The notes under the pieces are model-generated. The model did no database searches. It was not told the origin of the DNA and saw only the letters and a program-made list of their open reading frames with translations. Position numbers and translations under genes: made by a program. Positions 63,660 to 64,000 of a stretch of DNA of 64,000 bases are shown here, one piece after another. Location of the stretch: the NCBI GenBank assembly GCA_030647205.1, contig JAUSJO010000002.1, positions 248,001-312,000 on the forward strand, given 5' to 3'. The stretch is from a bacterium. GTDB taxonomy: Bacteria > Patescibacteria > CPR2 > UBA1875 > JAJYID01. Numbering within the stretch: the stretch's first letter is position 1; every line of letters begins with the position of its first letter.

Positions 63660-64000
63660 GTGCTCAGAAAGAAACAAACCAAGTTTATATTTGTTACGGG
63701 TGGTGTTTTGTCAGGTATTGGCAAGGGTATATTTGCAGCTTCGGTTGGAAATATTTTAAAAAACCGTGGCTTTAGCGTTAATATTCAAAAGCTTGATCCT
63801 TATCTCAACTTTGATGCCGGTACTCTAAATCCAAACGAACATGGCGAGGTCTTTGTAACTGATGATGGCGCTGAAACTGACCTTGATCTTGGCCATTATG
63901 AAAGATTTACAAATCAAAGCTTAACCAAAAGAAGCTCTATAATGAGCGGGCAGATTTACTCTGCTGTTTTTGATGATGAGAGAAAAGGTAAATATCTGGG
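63660..64000 (+). CDS. pyrG: CTP synthase, 5' part (gene continues beyond window)
   Basis: Makes CTP from UTP with glutamine. The visible ~113 residues start with GTG at 63660 and read KFIFVTGGVLSGIGKGIFAA (P-loop-like synthetase motif), NIQKLDPYLNFDAGTLNPNE, HGEVFVTDDGAETDLDLGHY and ERFTNQSLTKRSSIMSGQIY, all as in PyrG. The synthetase domain is usually VTGGVVSxLGKG, here VLSGIGKG. The C-terminal glutaminase domain lies beyond the right edge. No strong Shine-Dalgarno directly precedes the GTG, so the exact start is less certain than the identity. Confidence 0.93.
   Translation, partial: MLRKKQTKFIFVTGGVLSGIGKGIFAASVGNILKNRGFSVNIQKLDPYLNFDAGTLNPNEHGEVFVTDDGAETDLDLGHYERFTNQSLTKRSSIMSGQIYSAVFDDERKGKYL

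Overview
The window looks like a chromosomal piece of a Candidate Phyla Radiation (Patescibacteria) genome. This is inferred from gene content and layout and not from any search. It is moderately AT-rich and tightly packed, with overlapping or abutting genes. It mixes core information genes (thrS, argS, smpB, tmRNA, miaA, miaB, def) with a thin metabolic set (malic enzyme, pyruvate kinase, GalT-like, a lone PurM) and many small orphan proteins. TGA is used as a stop, so the recoded lineages with UGA=Gly are excluded. There is no rRNA, CRISPR array, transposase or recognisable prophage.

Layout. 1-10 kb: the 5' part of murT at the left edge, miaA, miaB, an anchored surface protein bracketed by a duplicated 41-bp segment, malic enzyme, a PHP phosphoesterase and thrS. 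10-15 kb: cupredoxin, small His-rich membrane protein, mscL, DHH-like protein, tRNA-Leu(CAG) with a nearby copy of its 3' end, an MFS transporter, a tiny leaderless ORF, a macrodomain protein and tRNA-Val(GAC). 15-20 kb: two tandem PucR/CdaR-type regulators, an 860-bp gap holding a candidate ncRNA and a repeat cluster, and a mechanosensitive-channel-like protein. 20-26 kb: GalT-like, a purM operon with a leader hairpin, tmRNA, peptide deformylase, and small orphans behind consensus promoters. 26-33 kb: an anchored protein, HAD, GNAT, a MoxR/VWA pair and a repetitive acidic protein. 33-43 kb: a membrane-glycolipid group (flippase-like, GT2, GT4), Nudix/MazG housecleaning, aldose epimerase, divergent smpB/argS, aminotransferase and a degenerate Mur-ligase-like protein. 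43-50 kb: coiled-coil proteins, a PPM-like membrane protein, a UvrD helicase-nuclease and a HEPN-like protein. 50-64 kb: CDP-alcohol phosphatidyltransferase, P-type ATPase, cytochrome-b5-like protein, pyruvate kinase, a divergent Trm9-like methyltransferase/Elp3 pair, three zinc-ribbon paralogues, and the start of pyrG.

Two expression styles coexist. Many genes (miaA, miaB, smpB, argS, uvrD-like, GT4, pyk and others) have a -10 box 6-9 nt before the start codon, so their mRNAs are probably leaderless. The small orphan genes instead have a TTGxxx-N17-TATAAT-type promoter, a strong AAGGAG Shine-Dalgarno, often a TTG/GTG start, and a strong terminator.

The most interesting candidate system is the pair at 59.7-62.0 kb. 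An Elp3-type radical-SAM/acetyltransferase enzyme is divergent from a methyltransferase whose N-terminus resembles eukaryotic Trm9, which acts after Elongator on wobble uridine. Their start codons overlap in one CATG. Together they suggest a compact two-gene mcm5U34 pathway in a bacterium.
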